Shown one piece after another: positions 32,560 to 33,479 of a stretch of 33,479 nucleotides of DNA. The stretch spans positions 1-33,479 of the forward strand of contig JAFVBZ010000042.1 in assembly GCA_017479645.1 (NCBI GenBank), read 5' to 3'. The position numbers and the translations under genes are program-made. A model generated the notes under the pieces. That model did no database searches, had not been told where the DNA came from, and saw nothing but the letters and a program-made list of their open reading frames with translations. How positions within the stretch are numbered: position 1 is the first letter of the stretch; every line of letters starts with the position of its first letter. This DNA comes from Ruminiclostridium sp. GTDB lineage: Bacteria > Bacillota > Clostridia > Oscillospirales > Ruminococcaceae.

Positions 32560-33479
32560 TTATATATTGTTTTCTGTTTTTACGAGCTTTATCAGCCCGT
32601 AAAGATCGTCCGGTTCCGAAAGCTTTCCGCACATTCCGCGGTACTTTGCCGCTCCCGGCATTCCCTTGAGATAGAATGCCGCCTGCGCCCGCGCTTCCTT
32701 CATTCCGATATATCCGCCCTTGCATTTCACCAGCAGCTCTATCTGCTCCCGCATCACGTCAAGCCGCTCGTCAAGAGACGGTGCGGGTCTTGCCGGTCTT
32801 CCCTCAAAGAAGTCGTCGATATCCCGGAACAGCCACGGGTTTCCGTATGCACCCCGCGCTATCATAACAAGATCACAGCCGGTCTCGTCATACATGGAAA
32901 CACAGCTCTCTACGCTGTCAACATCGCCGTTTCCTATCACGGGTATCTTTACCGCCCGCTTCACTTCCGCTATTATGCTCCTGTCGGCTTTTCCGGTGTA
33001 CATCTGCGTTTTCGTGCGCCCGTGGACTGCCACAGCCGCCGCCCCGCATTCCTCCGCGATATGAGCGATCTCACAGGCATTTCTGTGCTCCTCGTCCCAG
33101 CCCGCGCGTATCTTCACCGTCACCGGTACATGCGCCGCTTTAACGAGTGCCTCCACCATTTTCCCGAACAGCGCCGGATCCTTCATCAGCGCACTTCCCG
33201 AGCCGTTTCCAGCAACTTTCGGTACGGGACAGCCGGCATTGAAGTCGATTATGTCCGGGGAGTACCGCTCCGCGATCTCAACTGCCGCCGGTACAAATTC
33301 CGGTTCACAGCCGAAAAGCTGTACTGCCGCCGGACGCTCTTCATCGGTAACGGTGAGAAGCTCCGCAGATTTGCGGTCGCTGTACGCAAGCCCCTTTATG
33401 CTCACCATTTCCCCCACCGCATAACAGGCGCCGAACCGCTTCGCCACAGTGCGGAACGCGGTGTCGGCAACTCCCGCCA
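32560..33479 (-). CDS. dus: tRNA-dihydrouridine synthase, 5' end outside window
   Basis: FMN enzyme reducing uridines in tRNA. 305 residues are visible. The frame stays open to the right edge with AGVADTAFRTVAKRFGACY, which matches the conserved APMAGVTDxxFR start of the family, so only about 10-15 residues are missing. Motifs are EMVSIKG, the catalytic cysteine in NAGCPVPKVAGNGSG (codon at 33229-33231), AVHGRTKTQMYTG and GNGDV. A GTG at 33447 could be taken as a start but lies inside the conserved domain. The subfamily looks DusB-like. Confidence 0.95.
   Translation of the reverse strand, partial: AGVADTAFRTVAKRFGACYAVGEMVSIKGLAYSDRKSAELLTVTDEERPAAVQLFGCEPEFVPAAVEIAERYSPDIIDFNAGCPVPKVAGNGSGSALMKDPALFGKMVEALVKAAHVPVTVKIRAGWDEEHRNACEIAHIAEECGAAAVAVHGRTKTQMYTGKADRSIIAEVKRAVKIPVIGNGDVDSVESCVSMYDETGCDLVMIARGAYGNPWLFRDIDDFFEGRPARPAPSLDERLDVMREQIELLVKCKGGYIGMKEARAQAAFYLKGMPGAAKYRGMCGKLSEPDDLYGLIKLVKTENNI

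Noticed and set aside
32546-32725. Longer N terminus for the SDR protein
   Set aside because: It would overlap the dus gene by over 150 bases and precede the universal nucleotide-binding start of SDR proteins; ATG at 32545 has a strong ribosome site.
33447-33479. GTG at 33447 as the start of dus
   Set aside because: The frame continues to the window edge with the conserved AGVADTAFR sequence, so the start lies outside.

Overview
The window reads as chromosomal DNA of a Gram-positive anaerobe of the class Clostridia, most likely a Ruminococcaceae/Oscillospiraceae-type gut bacterium. The reasons are strong AGGAGG-type ribosome binding sites, sigma-A promoters close to TTGACA-17-TATAAT, a CIRCE operator before groES-groEL, CDP-glycerol/teichoic-acid type genes, and several small proteins of a clostridial kind. 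The species cannot be named from the sequence alone. I see no phage, insertion sequence, CRISPR array, rRNA or tRNA.

Layout. 1-1573: 5' two thirds of glycogen phosphorylase (minus strand, runs off the left edge). 1672-9371: one long minus-strand series. It runs flavin oxidoreductase, CBS protein, MoxR ATPase, DUF58 protein, membrane transglutaminase and BirA, then a structured intergenic repeat, then BioY and BioB. 9577-11709: plus-strand GH13 glycosidase and a flavin-reductase-like protein, expressed from a promoter divergent to the previous series. 11889-14239: minus-strand pair of a small YIDP-motif membrane protein and a large protein that joins a YidC/Oxa1 membrane insertase to a TagF-like CDP-glycerol glycerophosphotransferase. 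This is the most unusual gene of the window. 14460-18911: divergent giant FtsX-type permease with a stalk of about 670 residues of heptads and no ATPase gene beside it. 19298-21282: groES-groEL with tandem CIRCE sites.

21514-26049: minus-strand cell-wall operon of an alpha/beta hydrolase, a membrane-anchored MurF-like ligase, a zinc-ribbon membrane protein and D-Ala-D-Ala ligase. 26187-27729: minus-strand cluster of five small or low-complexity proteins, including a 24-residue one. 27924-29626: plus-strand phosphodiesterase, small unknown protein and RluA-family pseudouridine synthase. 29739-30576: two plus-strand proteins of unknown function. 30800-33479: minus-strand Dus - SDR - Mrp operon; Dus is cut by the right edge.

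Themes. Several loci concern the envelope: membrane insertion plus polymer synthesis, the FtsX permease, MurF/Ddl, and the MoxR-DUF58-transglutaminase set. Biotin use is covered by ligase, uptake and the last biosynthetic step. Two kinds of dispersed intergenic element were found by eye. One is a hairpin chain directly after three minus-strand stop codons (birA, groEL, mrp), with one compensatory base-pair change. The other is a heptad AT repeat followed by a GC hairpin, present twice.
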